Positions 31,674-42,978 of a stretch of 64,000 nucleotides of DNA are shown one piece after another. Source of the stretch: Usnea hakonensis (Eukaryota; Ascomycota; Lecanoromycetes; Lecanorales; Parmeliaceae); NCBI GenBank assembly GCA_013423325.1, contig BLJB01000140.1, forward strand, positions 1 to 64,000, in the 5' to 3' direction. The position numbers were made by a program, and so were the translations under genes. The notes beneath the pieces are model-generated. The model saw only the letters and a list, made by a program, of their open reading frames with translations. It made no database searches and was not told the DNA's origin. Each line of letters begins with the position of its first letter. Position 1 is the first letter of the stretch.

Positions 31674-33620
31674 TTATTTATGGATTACCCCACTACTTAC
31701 CATGATTATCATAACGACAATTATTACTGTAAAAGAAAGACATGGACAGCAAAATCCACAACCTCTGATGTCGCGCTCCCTCTCCCGACGATGTCTCGCC
31801 TCTGCCTCTCGGCGCTCCCTCGACTGACGATTTCTTGCCCCTCGGCGCTCCCTCGACTGACGATCTCTTTCCTCCGCAGATGGTCCTCCAATGTCAACAA
31901 TGTCCACAACCCATATATCCATAGACTTCACTGGTAATTCACGGTCGTTGATGTTTTCGGCGGAGATCGTGGCCGAATTGAGACGACGCTGCAACTGGAC
32001 TGAGACTTTTAAGTTCAAGTTGTTGATCGTTTTCCCCTGAATTCCTGCCTTCTTCTCTACCGTCACACTCAACGCTCCTTTCGGCCATACTTGGTCTCTG
32101 CGAGAGAGCCGCTCGCCGCGTCGATCTCCTTCCCCACCTTCCCAGTTGCTCGGCCAGTGCTTCCGAGTGTCTTCCTTGCAAGTTCTCATTAATTTTCGAC
32201 ATTCTGAGGAACCGGTTCCACATGCCACGGCCTGCTCGAATTCGTTCTGCAGCCGTCCAGTGTGCTCGCCGTTAGCCAGCCAGAGAACAGGATTGGATTC
32301 TGCGTCAAAGCTGAACGTTATCCAGTGAATTTGGGACCATCTAGAACGGTCGGCGCTATTACTTGGATGTATATGGACAATTCCCGCGACCCCCTGATCG
32401 TATTCATCTTGACAGACATAATCTGCTTCAGGGGGTTGGCAATTGGACATTAGGGTGATTTGACAATTATCGTGACCTGGAGGTTGGAGAGTCCGAAGCC
32501 AAAATCCATTGAAAATGTTCACAGGGGGTTGGGTTGGGGCCTCTGATACACGAATTTGGCATTCGTCATACCGAGCCAAGTCACCAGGATCAATTAACCA
32601 TCGACTCAATTTTTTCGCGTCCCTTACACGTACAGATTCTCCCACGTTCGATGTATAGCCGATCAAGATGGAGATTCTTTTCTCTGGAGAAGCTCTGTCG
32701 GTGCAGCTGAGTGCAACAAGGTATGTCTCTGGATAGAGAGGTAAACGGCGTGACCATATTGATAGTTCGCCGTTGCTCTCGGAGAAACCGCGAGATCCAC
32801 TGGTCTGGATGATGTCGCTACAATCTGCATATGCCGATGGAGATGGCGAGAAAAGCCCAGAGTATGCTTTTGTATTGCCTGGAAATTCCATGTCCCAGGC
32901 AAATATAGACTCGTCCTTGGTTCTCTGAATAATATGTTGTTGCAGTCGCAGAAAAGCCTTTTCACGTTCTCCATAGATCATAGGCATATATATATCAAAT
33001 AGACCCATAAGACTATAAGCCCTATCCTCTTCTCTCGTCGTCCTTCTGTTTGCCGCCCACGACATCCGTTGAGCGACAGAACAAGCGGACGGCTGGACAG
33101 TGTTGTTCATGACTCCTTCTGGTATTCTAGTTTTGCGGGACAGGTCTAAGACAAGATTGGTCTTCGTTCCGATGACGTTCCAACCCTGATCGAAGAAGAA
33201 AACCGCCCTGGGGGCGATCAATTCCTGTAATGTCCAGCCTCGGTCAAACCATTCGCTGCCCGTCAGCTGCTTTTGGGGCACGTCCTCCAGGTATACAATG
33301 CAAATCTTGCTACCCTGGTACCACCGGTACATGCTATTGATAGCTTCGCTTAGCTCGACCGAATCCTTTTTATTGATACAACACGTGTCAACCCAGCCGT
33401 AACGACATTTCTCTGATAATGCTACCTTGCAAAATCCTTTGATTTTGTTGAAAGCCTTTTTATGGGACAAGTCTGCCGATGAGAGTACATCTTCAAACGA
33501 AACCTCGTCCTTGTCGGCCCCCCACCTGTGAGAAAGGATAGCGTACTGATTCTCTTCGAGATGGAGCTCCGAGTCGCGGACCTGCTCAAATTGCAAGGTA
33601 TTCGTATCTAAGAAACGCAT
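31674..33620 (-). CDS. HET-domain protein with basic repeats and hydrophobic tail
   Basis: One exon encodes 648 aa. The HET (heterokaryon incompatibility) domain occupies residues ~26-155: YAILSHRWG, then the KIKGFC, YGWVDTCCINK, and SEAINSMYRWYQGSKICIVYLEDV blocks, followed by WFDRGWTLQELIAP. The following region (SWAANRRTTREEDRAYSLMGLFDI, YGEREKAFLRLQQHII) is the usual HET companion segment; the rest is a beta-rich C-terminal part. At the C-terminus an 11-aa Arg-rich unit (RQSRERR) is repeated, then CGFCCPCLSFTVIIVVMIIM looks like a membrane-spanning segment. HET proteins trigger cell death on fusion of incompatible hyphae. The membrane tail is unusual for the family. The ATG at 33620 gives the first Met before the HET motif. 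Confidence 0.88.
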   Translation of the reverse strand: MRFLDTNTLQFEQVRDSELHLEENQYAILSHRWGADKDEVSFEDVLSSADLSHKKAFNKIKGFCKVALSEKCRYGWVDTCCINKKDSVELSEAINSMYRWYQGSKICIVYLEDVPQKQLTGSEWFDRGWTLQELIAPRAVFFFDQGWNVIGTKTNLVLDLSRKTRIPEGVMNNTVQPSACSVAQRMSWAANRRTTREEDRAYSLMGLFDIYMPMIYGEREKAFLRLQQHIIQRTKDESIFAWDMEFPGNTKAYSGLFSPSPSAYADCSDIIQTSGSRGFSESNGELSIWSRRLPLYPETYLVALSCTDRASPEKRISILIGYTSNVGESVRVRDAKKLSRWLIDPGDLARYDECQIRVSEAPTQPPVNIFNGFWLRTLQPPGHDNCQITLMSNCQPPEADYVCQDEYDQGVAGIVHIHPSNSADRSRWSQIHWITFSFDAESNPVLWLANGEHTGRLQNEFEQAVACGTGSSECRKLMRTCKEDTRKHWPSNWEGGEGDRRGERLSRRDQVWPKGALSVTVEKKAGIQGKTINNLNLKVSVQLQRRLNSATISAENINDRELPVKSMDIWVVDIVDIGGPSAEERDRQSRERRGARNRQSRERREAEARHRRERERDIRGCGFCCPCLSFTVIIVVMIIMVSSGVIHK

Positions 33621-35221
33621 TGCGGTCTTTTTGATGATGGAAGCAAGAAGGATTCTCTAGGAGTAAGAGTCTCGTGTTGTGTAACATTCTCGATTACCGG
33701 AAGGCTAAGAGGCTTAGACGAAAGGATTCGCTTAGCTCTCTACACTATATACATCCCGCCACAACTTGTACAAGAATATCCTCGTGGGGAGTCTCAAATT
33801 GTTCATAATCAAGGTAAAAGCTCAATATCCATCGCTGCGAAGGTGTCTAGAGCTGATCATTTACTTTGAATTTGCATATAACGGTTTTTAGAGTAGCGAG
33901 GCCCTTTGGCCAAGCCTGCAGGCAGATCGGATGGTACGTCAGCACACCAAAAACTTCTTTTAATCGTACATTAAAAACCTTTAAAACGACATCTACTGAT
34001 AAAAGTTTAGTTACAATCTTATAGATCTTCCTGAATAGAATAAAATTTGTACTGAGTACTTCTTAAAAATGGTGGTTGTTATTGAGGCGCAGCGAACTGA
34101 AAAAAGGGATTTTTACATTCGGTCGCTTACCCCTGAGTACAACAATTGAACCCCACCAATCCCATGAGATACGTTCGCTTGTTATCTACCATTCTTATCA
34201 CGTGGTCGCTGTTATTGTATATACTCGTCTGCACCTATGCCTTTCTGAGAAAGTTGTATTTGTTCATGTACTTGTAAAAGTATTATGCCAACTTTGCGTT
34301 CAGTAGCGTGCCGAGTGGCAGCGATGGCGTTGCGGATAATGGGTGAGGGTATTTTTTGATAGGGATGAGTATGTGTAAGTATGAATATTAGTGTGGGCGA
34401 CTTATGCGGAAGAGTATGGCGACGTATACGGGGAGCTCAGGGGGTCAAGTCAGCATGCTTTATGAGATAGATGAGTACAGATAGCAACTAAGTAATTAAA
34501 CGATTGAGGAAAGCGGGAGATAGTTTTGACCAAGCCCATCTATCAAATCTGCCCGGAGTAAGTATTTCAAGACATAGCTCCTACTACAACACTCCAGCAC
34601 AAACCTTACCCCAACCCCAAACTCAGTTTCCATATCCCGCTATGCTATAAAACGCGTTATAGACATATCGTACTCTCTTCCCTTTTGATCTTACGTGCAC
34701 TCCGGAGGGGGCTCTCATCACGTCTATACGCGACTTCAAAGGCGCAACGAACGTTGGAAATGTATGCGGTCTACTGGTTCCTAAAGTTGTCCCGGCACCC
34801 TTTTTCGATCCATGAACCTGGTGCTGCTTTTTGCTGAGCTTCTACGTGACTTGAGGTCGGTTTGGGTGCTGTAGATTAAGTAGTCTTGACGTATTCCATA
34901 GCCATAGAATGAAGTTGATTAGTTTCGGACCTGATATATGTTAATAAGCAAGTAAATGGATCGGTATCCTAGAAGACGTACATTTCGCGTTTTTCATGTC
35001 TTTGATATGGTGCGTGAATTTTCAAGCAGACTGCTCGAAGGCACGCGTATAGAGGTATGGTCTTAGACAGGAGAAATATCTGGGTGGGTGGTTGAGGAAG
35101 AACTTTTGATATTTGTGTACATATATATATATAGGTGATTCAAGGAAACACGTGATTGACATGGGACCAAAAACTTTTCAAGCTCCCTCCTCCACAAAGG
35201 AGAAGATATCAGAACACCAGG
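33621..35221. other. Intergenic, nothing recognised
   Basis: This is the promoter side of the HET gene and the 3' side of the photolyase gene. A short TA microsatellite lies near 35120. No gene, RNA or repeat element is supported. Confidence 0.55.
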
Positions 35222-36925
35222 CTAGGGCTCCGCATCTTTCATATCGCTCTTGAATCTCTCCATGCATCGTTGCTTCGTCTCCTTCCAGTCTACATGCGGT
35301 TTAGGATAACCCAGTTTCTCGAATTCCGCTTTCGGAAGTCTATCATGGGGCGAGAAGACAGCCTTGCCCTCCACTCCGCGCAATTCCGGAACCCATTTCC
35401 TGATGTAATCTCCATTGGGGTCATTCTTCTCCGCCTGACTGGTAGGATTGAAGACCGTGTAGCTGGGTTCCCAGCCCTGCGTGTTGTTGCATAAGTCCCA
35501 ATCCACGAGCGTTTCGGCAAAGTAACGCTCCCCGCGGCGATAGTCGATCAAAAGATTGCAGTAGAGATAGGACGACACGTTCATGCGCAGACGGTTGTGC
35601 ATGTAAGCTTCGTGGTTGAGTTGGCGCATTCCAGCGTCGATGAAGGGGACGCCTGTTTTACCCTCGTACCATTTCTTCCACCCCTCTTCATCATCTTCCC
35701 ATTCTACAAACTCAAACTTCAAGTTCTGCGGCAGATTCATGCTGTTATGCGGAATCACAACCATCATCTGTCGATATAGCTCACGGAAGACGATCTCGCG
35801 TACCCAAGCAGAGACACCTGCACTGGCCCCATTTCCGCTGAAGTCGGCGCTATTGCTGTTGTAGGAGCGAAGAGCAGAAAGTGCTTCTCGAACGCTGACG
35901 GTACCGGAGGAAAAGTAAGCGGACATGCGAGAAGAGGAGTCTTTGGAAGGATCGCTCCGAGTCTCTGCATAATTCTCAATTTGCTTGTGGATAAAGTGGT
36001 TGAGGCGATCGATGGCTGCGGCATGACCAGCGGGCCAAAGTTTTCGGATTCGCTTCCTAGTCTCGTCTGAATCAAATCGCTTGTTCTCCGGTACTGGTGG
36101 AACGTCATTGGAGGCCCCTTTCACATCTGGCATCGAACTATTCTTTTGGGGAGCGGGGACAGTATCGAGTAGTTCTGGGGAGTCTTTGACTAAACCAAGC
36201 CAGGTGCGATGATATGGACTAAAGACCTTCATGGGTCCTCCGCTGCCCGTCTTTACTTCTCCTGGTTCGACAACGGTTTGGTCGTGGTGCAGGGAAACCT
36301 GCACGTGGTCTTTCAAACCATCCAGCACCTTGAGATCTCGTCGTAATTCGTCGACCTCATACTCAAAATTTGCGAAGACATGGGACGTATTGTTCTCTTT
36401 AAGAAATTTGACAATGGTCGGCACGATCTCCTTGCGCCCTGTTGCTGTTGCAAAAACAAGGGGAATCTTCAGATCTTTGAGCTCTGCTTGCATTAGCCCG
36501 AGAGTCTGCACAATCAGGTCGCTCCTCGCAGGGCTGGTGCCATGCCATTCGAATTCCTCGGGACAGTAGACATAGACACAGATGAGAGGCTTTGACTTCT
36601 GTGTAGCGAGGGAGGAAGCATTGTGAAGGGCCTTGTTATCATGTATTCGCAAGTCTTTGCTTCTGAACCAGTGAACGACTTGTTTCACGTCGTCAATTGA
36701 TTCTTGCGCGTCAAGCTGTTGAACCAATTGGCTGAAGGGCGTCTCTGCATCAATTTGCTTGGCGCGTTTCGTGGACGGACGCTGCAGTTCTGGATGATCT
36801 TCGGCTCCGTGTTTCCCCATCTTGGTTGAATATTGACAAATAGAAGGTTTAATATACTTCCAATGTCGGGACTTATATAAGAAGATAGGTCGCTGAAAAG
36901 TTACAATGAGTCTAGTATGCAACAT
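35222..36925 (-). CDS. Class I CPD photolyase-like flavoprotein
   Basis: One exon encodes 567 aa. The N-terminal photolyase domain begins VVHWFRSKDLRIHDNKALH near residue 82 and includes FANFEYEVDELRRD. The FAD domain holds WVREIVFRELYRQMMVV, EGKTGVPFIDAGMRQLNHEA, YMHNRLRMNVSSYL and DPNGDYIRKWVPELRGV. The enzyme repairs UV-induced pyrimidine dimers using blue light. The first 35 residues are basic and hydrophobic, with a mitochondrial-presequence look ending in YSTK; a second ATG at 36820 (AAGATGG context) would give a nuclear/cytosolic form, so dual targeting is plausible. In the tryptophan-rich loop, NNTQGWEPSYTVFNP is shorter than the common NNGGWQWxAS...PYFRIFNP, and IDW reads IDY, so it belongs to a divergent subgroup or has altered electron transfer. 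Confidence 0.85.
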   Translation of the reverse strand: MLHTRLIVTFQRPIFLYKSRHWKYIKPSICQYSTKMGKHGAEDHPELQRPSTKRAKQIDAETPFSQLVQQLDAQESIDDVKQVVHWFRSKDLRIHDNKALHNASSLATQKSKPLICVYVYCPEEFEWHGTSPARSDLIVQTLGLMQAELKDLKIPLVFATATGRKEIVPTIVKFLKENNTSHVFANFEYEVDELRRDLKVLDGLKDHVQVSLHHDQTVVEPGEVKTGSGGPMKVFSPYHRTWLGLVKDSPELLDTVPAPQKNSSMPDVKGASNDVPPVPENKRFDSDETRKRIRKLWPAGHAAAIDRLNHFIHKQIENYAETRSDPSKDSSSRMSAYFSSGTVSVREALSALRSYNSNSADFSGNGASAGVSAWVREIVFRELYRQMMVVIPHNSMNLPQNLKFEFVEWEDDEEGWKKWYEGKTGVPFIDAGMRQLNHEAYMHNRLRMNVSSYLYCNLLIDYRRGERYFAETLVDWDLCNNTQGWEPSYTVFNPTSQAEKNDPNGDYIRKWVPELRGVEGKAVFSPHDRLPKAEFEKLGYPKPHVDWKETKQRCMERFKSDMKDAEP

Positions 36926-38270
36926 CAGAAGGGGGAATGTGAAGATGGGAATCTATGACGTCTGCTGTCGAGATCTTGTAATAGAGACCCTAAAGTAGCT
37001 CAGCCTTACCAGGTACGCCACATTCCATGCCAAACTCTACTGCTTTTCCCCGCCAGATCTACAAGTACCCTAGTTTGAGATCAGCTTGCGTTCGATCTTT
37101 CATCTTATCTCTTGGCATATCCGCAGATCCAAAAGTACCTCGGGTACGTTTGGGTACGTTTGGCAGATGTTTGGAGATTCTTGTACAACCAGGTGACGAG
37201 TCACTATCAACACGTAGGCGAAATTGCCCACGAGGGAACGTGGAGGGCGAACTTCAGGTAAGCATGACGTCTTGAAATGCTCAATTCCTCTACTTACCTG
37301 GCCAGCAAATTGATCATCGCAACTTCCAGCCTCAAGCCAACCCATATTCGCCCCCAGGCCATTCTCCTCCTAAATCCTCACTCAACCCTATCCTTCTCAA
37401 TCCATCAGCGTCTCATGGCCCCGACTCTTTACCACGCCCATTCTCAAGCCTCATATTCCTAGCTTCGATGGCTACACGACTCAGAATAGGCCACCATACC
37501 AGAGCACTGAGGTTATTGGAAGGACTTGGGAATAGGTCTAGCGAGGCCGGCGCAGGTAGAATGGCGACTTACGCGCCTTCCATGGTGAAGAGGATAGCGC
37601 TGTGGGAAGTAGGGAGGTTGGAATGGCTGACAGGCGTGGGTGGACTGCGCGGGTAGGAAGAGAGAGATGAGGTGTTAAGGGTGTATTGGTTGCGTTTGGT
37701 GAAGACTGAGTTGGACGAGTATGTGCTGGCGATGGCAGAGAGTACGAGGAGGGATCGGTGGGGGGGATACGTGGCAGCTAGCTGGATGGAGTCTTGGGAT
37801 CATGGGTAGACAAAACGGGACATTTTGGGGACACTTTTAATGAAATAACGTCTACGTGCAGTAGGAAAGCGTTCCTTTGGACTCGCAAAGAGTCTGATAC
37901 ATTATGCGATACAAGCAGGTCAAGCTTCATTAGCAGTCCTTGTCCTGGTTACTGCTGTAGCACAAATTGTATTCACTGTCCGGCCGGCAATTACAGTAAT
38001 TTCAAATCTCTCTAACAGCCCTTGGGTATCACATCATGCTAACGCCGTGTGCCACCGTTCGCTGATCTCCTCTGGGGTTCCCATGCCTTATTTCACAAAT
38101 AACACCGAGAGAAATGTCCGACGCTATGCTGTACCGTATTATGCTCAATCCTCGTAACCATGGCCCATGTAGTCTCCCATCGTATCCGACGTCCACACAA
38201 TGGATAGTCTTCGGCTAGGCTCAGTAATCTTGGAGATAGCTTCTATCTCCGTGGTGCTCTTCGCACCAGA
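36926..38270. other. Intergenic, nothing recognised
   Basis: This is the upstream side of the photolyase gene. Short frames at 37277-37656 lack any motif. No feature is supported. Confidence 0.5.
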
Positions 38271-39212
38271 CTAGGAATACGAAACGGCATCTCTTGATCG
38301 TAAATCCCAAGGCAGGCTTCGCGTAGTCTGGGATGCCACAGACGACAGCTTCTTCCGCTGACTAGATTCCTTTGTATTGGTTTTGGAGACCCGCCAATTC
38401 CTCGTCCGTAACTGTCCGCCAGGGATGGCGACAGGATCTGACTTGTGCGTTGGCTTAGGCCCACGTTTCACCCTCTGCCGTCTCTTCTTGGGATGTATCT
38501 GGTCCAAGCCCTTCCCGTCCTTGTCATTTCTTCTGGATCCGCCATGTGAACGCTTTCGACCCTTCCCAACGTCACTAATGGTTTCGGAGCTATCATTTGG
38601 GGTAGGCTGCTGCACGTAGGGCGGTATCTTGCTTGATTGCGGTGGAGTTCTTGCCGTGGGACTCAAGGAAAGCCTGGAGACGGCGGGGTCTCTTTTCTTG
38701 GTATTTGGAGTAGGGGGTCGAGAGATACCATCGGCGGCTGGTGATGACGGGGGCGGACTCAGCAGTAGAGCTTCCGCATATCCTTCGTGAGCGCCACCTT
38801 TTTGCTCCTGGTCGAGTCGCTGCTCGTACTGTTCTTCTAGCCTTTGTACCTCACTCAACCACTCTTTCGTCTTGGATTGCCAATAAGCCGTGGTATATCC
38901 ACAGATCATGGAACTATCTGGGTCCTTCCTAAAAAGCTCGCGGCCTGTATAGAAGCGTTTCAAAGATTTTGCGGCCTCCCAAGCGGCATCGGCCACTTCT
39001 CTGAACTCCTCAGGATCAGGGCGTGGCCAATCTGGCGTTCTCTGACTCTCGGGGGTTTGCCTCTCTGGTGTTACAGAGAACTCTCGGTAGAAGTCTTCAC
39101 GACGATGAGGATTCCTCTCAAGACCATCGTCGACGAATTGGAGCTGGCAACCAGGAATCTCATCGAAAGCACTGTTGGGTCGAGTGATAGGATCATAATC
39201 AGATGTGGACAT
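38271..39212 (-). CDS. A1: TPERQTPE-motif nuclear-like protein
   Basis: One exon, 313 aa, first of three paralogues in this window (also 45777-46706 and 51153-52106). I do not recognise the family. Shared blocks are DPITRPNSA near the N-terminus, REDFYREFSVTPERQTPESQ at 38-57, an alpha-helical middle (FYTGRELFRKD, YWQSKTKEWLSEVQRLEEQ), a LLLSPPPSSP stretch, and SLPWDLRSR close to the C-terminus. The last 130 residues are basic (KGRKRSHGGSRR, KKRRQRVKRG) and look like nuclear localisation signals. Several TP and SP dipeptides suggest phosphorylation by proline-directed kinases. Neighbour: the CAX-like gene, then the B1 pseudogene on the plus strand; in the two other units the A gene is also followed by a B gene. 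No membrane segment or enzyme motif. Confidence 0.75.
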   Translation of the reverse strand: MSTSDYDPITRPNSAFDEIPGCQLQFVDDGLERNPHRREDFYREFSVTPERQTPESQRTPDWPRPDPEEFREVADAAWEAAKSLKRFYTGRELFRKDPDSSMICGYTTAYWQSKTKEWLSEVQRLEEQYEQRLDQEQKGGAHEGYAEALLLSPPPSSPAADGISRPPTPNTKKRDPAVSRLSLSPTARTPPQSSKIPPYVQQPTPNDSSETISDVGKGRKRSHGGSRRNDKDGKGLDQIHPKKRRQRVKRGPKPTHKSDPVAIPGGQLRTRNWRVSKTNTKESSQRKKLSSVASQTTRSLPWDLRSRDAVSYS

Positions 39213-40661
39213 CAAGTGGGATTATAGTGACTCAGTACTGTTCCTTTGCCGAACAGAATGGTCTTGGGGCCGAAGGACCCCGGAATAACTTCGGTTTCAG
39301 GCCAACCTAGGTATTATTAAATACCTTACCAACCAGGTCGCCCGCGAAAATCACATCCATAACCCCTCGAGTCTTCCAACAACTTGAAAACTACAGCGAG
39401 GACATAAGAACTCTATCTCGACATGTTCTGCTCGGCTTTCTCTATTAATATATGCCTGGGCTCTCAAGTACTTTGCAGCTTGTGAAACCTGCCCGCAGTT
39501 CTACCACATGTGAATCTTATGTATTTACGTCGGCGAAGTCGCTGATGGATTCCCTTCCATAACAATTTGTCTTCTGATGCTTTTGAGATATGAAAAATCG
39601 GAGGTCAAGTGTATACATTCTGGAGAAAGTGTTCTAAAGGATGTAGTGGCTGTAAAACCACTCGAGGCTCTCCTGGCTTGACCTGCTAGCCATTGCTATC
39701 ACTGCGTCTGCCCAGCGTAATCTGAGAGCATGAAGCTGAAGGGCCTTTTATTCTGTAGCTTTGCCAGCAAAAGGGTGTCCGATACTGGCAACGATAATTG
39801 TGCGATGGCCAGTCTGTGCCTGTAGGGTGGATGAGAGGTGACCTTGCTTTCCCACTGCTCTCTTCTGTACCCTCATACTCTCTTATAATCTCTCGCCACG
39901 GTACTCTCCTATGTTCTTCCTCGGACACCTGTAGCCTTTTCGTATTTTCTTTTCATTAGATATCCACAGTTATAATGGTGTATCGATTTTCAGACCACTT
40001 TTTTTGTCTTGAATTTGTGTACCTTCTAGGCCTGATCGGGCATAAAGTATGTTTCCATTTTCGGCTTAGTAGTAGTAGGCGATAGAATCTAGCCCCCGCT
40101 CGCTTTCGACTGTTCTGTTTCATGAGGCTGAAGGACAGCGGGGCCGTATCCATATGGATGGAGACACCATGGCTGCTCCCATCTCACCTTCACCACTGTC
40201 CCTTCTTAACATCTATGCCTTGCCCAGCTTTCGCCCGAAGTGGGAGAGGGAGAGGGAGAGGGAGAGGGAGAGAGTGATGATGAGGTTGAAGGAGGTGATA
40301 CTGTGTAGAATAGAGGGTCATCGATAAATATCATATATGTGAGCAGATGGATGAAGTTTTGGGATAAGGAGTAATGAAGAAAAAATAAGAGAAAAAAAAA
40401 GCGTGCATGTTGTGGACACGATGACATGACAATACACGTAGTGATTCCGTTTAAGCAAGATTGGACAAATTTGTGCGCTGCTTATTTATTGCCCTTTCGG
40501 ATTTTGTCAGGCAAATCTGAGAGCGCGTCCAAGACCTCAATATCCTCCCGAGAGAGCACAGCGCCATCTTTCCTTCACAGTAGCGAAAGGATGCATGATG
40601 ATGTTTTTTTCTCCACTGTTTGTATGCTTTATTCTTTTGTAGCTGTTGATTTCTGTTCTTG
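39213..40661. other. Intergenic, nothing recognised
   Basis: A GAGAGG microsatellite lies at about 40242-40275. Short frames on both strands carry no motif. I looked for a remnant of a B-type gene directly upstream of A1 and found none. Confidence 0.5.
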
Positions 40662-42390
40662 TCAGTGACTTACACCACTTGCGTAGAACGCGGCAAGGGC
40701 GATAAGTATCCAATCGGCAATGAGCAGCACTCCCTGGATCCTAGCAGAACATGTCAGCCCTGGCACAGTCATGACTTTTAAGTGTCGATGCAAATTTTTG
40801 CTTACCAACTAGACCTCGCATCAATGATGAGGTAATTGAGCAGTAAAATTGATGCAAAAAGCGAGACAACCTCGAATCCGTCAAAACTCAGTGTAAGATC
40901 CCGGCCCATACCCCAAGCTATGATCACCATCAGAGGCGTCACAAATAGCGAGGTCTGTAAGCACTTTCCGATTGTGAAGTTCATCGTCATGTGCATCTCA
41001 TCCTTGAGAGCATGGCCGACAGGCATTAGGTCATTGTTCAAAATCGGCAAAAGAACGAGGCCGATGAATGTTTTCGAGAGATTTGCCTTCGAGCTGAAAG
41101 CGTCGATGCTATCGACCGCATATTGCGTACATAAGGCCGCGAGGGTTTCGACAATGATTAGGTACAGAAGCAGGACATGAAAGGAGAGTGCAGGCACAGG
41201 TTTGTCCTCAGGAGGTACTCGCAACGGTGTCTCCTGAACCACGGAACCTCCTACGGAGGCTGCTATACCGCCACCGATAACGGCGATGTTTTTAATGGCG
41301 TCGATGTCTGGCGTACGTTTGGGTGTTTTTGGATTTGGTAATTTCCATGTGTCGACGTGAGAGTAGAACTCGAAGAGAAGGAATGCAACGTATACAGTAA
41401 GCAGGATAAACGCAGCGCCCCTCGATTGTCGTAGAATATGCTCGTCTGAAGTTTGAAGCAAGAGATGGGAAGCGGTAGGTATTAGCAGGCTTGTGGCTGC
41501 TAGTGAAAGTAGATTTGCTGACAGATGAGCCACCGTCAGGTTGAATTGTTGGTCAATTCTATTCAGTCCTCCCAGAAAGATGCTAAGTCCCAGAATTAAT
41601 AGTATACTGCTGAGTATACCGCCAATAAGATTTGTTTGCAGCACCGCCATTTGGTTGCTCCTGAGTAGGACGATGCATGAGACGATTTGCACGAAATTAC
41701 TGAATATTGTTAGTACGTCTCTCCAAGTACGAATTGTTCTTTTACCTGATTGTGATATAGGCTAAGCCGCCCCAATGCCCGCCAATGTAGCAGATCAATT
41801 CAGCGATGGCATACTCTGCCTGGATCGAAAGTGGGATTATTGCAAAAAAGTTGACAAGGAATGTAGCAAGTGAATTTCCTTTCGTATAGCGAACGGAGAT
41901 TCCGGCAGGGACGAGAATAAAGAGGATGTTGAGCCAAGAGTTAAATAGAGTTGCCCTAAATTGACTTGCTACTGTCGGTTTTGATTCTTTTCCCCAAAGA
42001 ATCGACCTTCTCCTTGCACTTGTTGACTTTGCATCGTAGCTTCTGGGATCTTCGCAATAATCAAACCAGGCTGTTCCATCGTAAGTTGGTCGTTCATGAC
42101 TAGATCGAGTGAGTTTCACCTCTTAGATAATGTGGCAGCTTTCGCTTCTGACGCGGTTTCTGCTCCGTCCATGGTTCTAATTCGACCGCGTTGTTTGACT
42201 CCGTAGGGCCAGAGTCTTGGCTCTTCTCGTGTTCAGCGTTGAAATCTTCCACCGGCCATTTTCTTTCCACAGGCGACTTTTCAGGCTGAGGGGAGATAAT
42301 GGACAACGTTCGGGAGTGTCTAAGCGGCCGAAGTCTTTGACCTTCGGCTGAATTCGATTTACTAAGTGGGTCGCTCATGGAACGGTTCAT
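40662..42390 (-). CDS. CAX-type cation/proton antiporter homologue, degenerate
   Basis: Four segments on the minus strand: about 42390-42113, about 42112-41746, 41699-40806, 40740-40662. Membrane regions align with the vacuolar Ca2+/H+ exchanger family: LFNSWLNILFILVPAGISV, LQTNLIGGILSSILLILGL, FIGLVLLPILNN, LFVTPLMVIIAWGMG and a final helix on the small last exon (GVLLIADWILIALAAF). The two signature alpha-repeat motifs, normally GNAxE, read SNFVQ and NNDLM, so both ion-binding glutamates are gone. The first two segments are in different frames; the TAG at about 42100 and a TAA just upstream in the other frame leave no good intron to join them, so a frameshift is likely. Either a decaying gene or a divergent paralogue without antiport. 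The three downstream segments have good splice sites. Confidence 0.7.
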
Positions 42391-42839
42391 CTCAGTTTGA
42401 GAAAGATGAATAGATCCTGTTCTGGACTTGCAAAACGGGTTGTAAGCTGGAAGGGTATACCGAGGGTGATATGCAAAGTCCTGGGCACGCCAAGACTCCC
42501 ACGCCAAGATCGGATGAATTGTGTAAAGCCCCACGGTAATACTCTAGGATTTGTTACCTCTTCTATAGAGAGAGTAGCGATGGAAGAGGACAGCGCTATC
42601 CTGTCTTCTTTCTCTAGCTTGCTGGGAAGAGAAGACAGAAAATGGACGGATGGGTTGTAATGGATGAGTGGATGGATGGTTGGATGGTTGGATGGACGGA
42701 GAGCTTTGAGTCTTGATTGAAGAGGGGGAATGGAAAAGGTGAGTATTTTGATGGAGAGGCTAGGGTTTGATCGGTGATAGAGGGTGTGGGTGGGTAGGTG
42801 AGTTGGTCAAAATTGTTTGAAAAAAAAAAATAAATAAAA

Positions 42840-42978
42840 GAAGGGTGGTGATAGGTATGCCCCCCTTTTTACTATATATACCCCTCCTTTTACTATATAT
42901 ACGCCCCCCTCTACTACTAGGTAGATATTAGCTAGTAACATAAATATATCTTCTAGCGCTAATACATATCTAGTATTC
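42840..42978. repeat. AT-rich repeat at the B1 breakpoint
   Basis: An imperfect tandem of CCCCTTTTTACTATATATA units (about 42859-42912) leads into TA-rich DNA that ends exactly where homology to the B-family coding sequence begins (about 42979). The composition resembles the RIP-like block at 1-1140. It probably marks the insertion or rearrangement that removed the B1 5' end. Confidence 0.6.
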
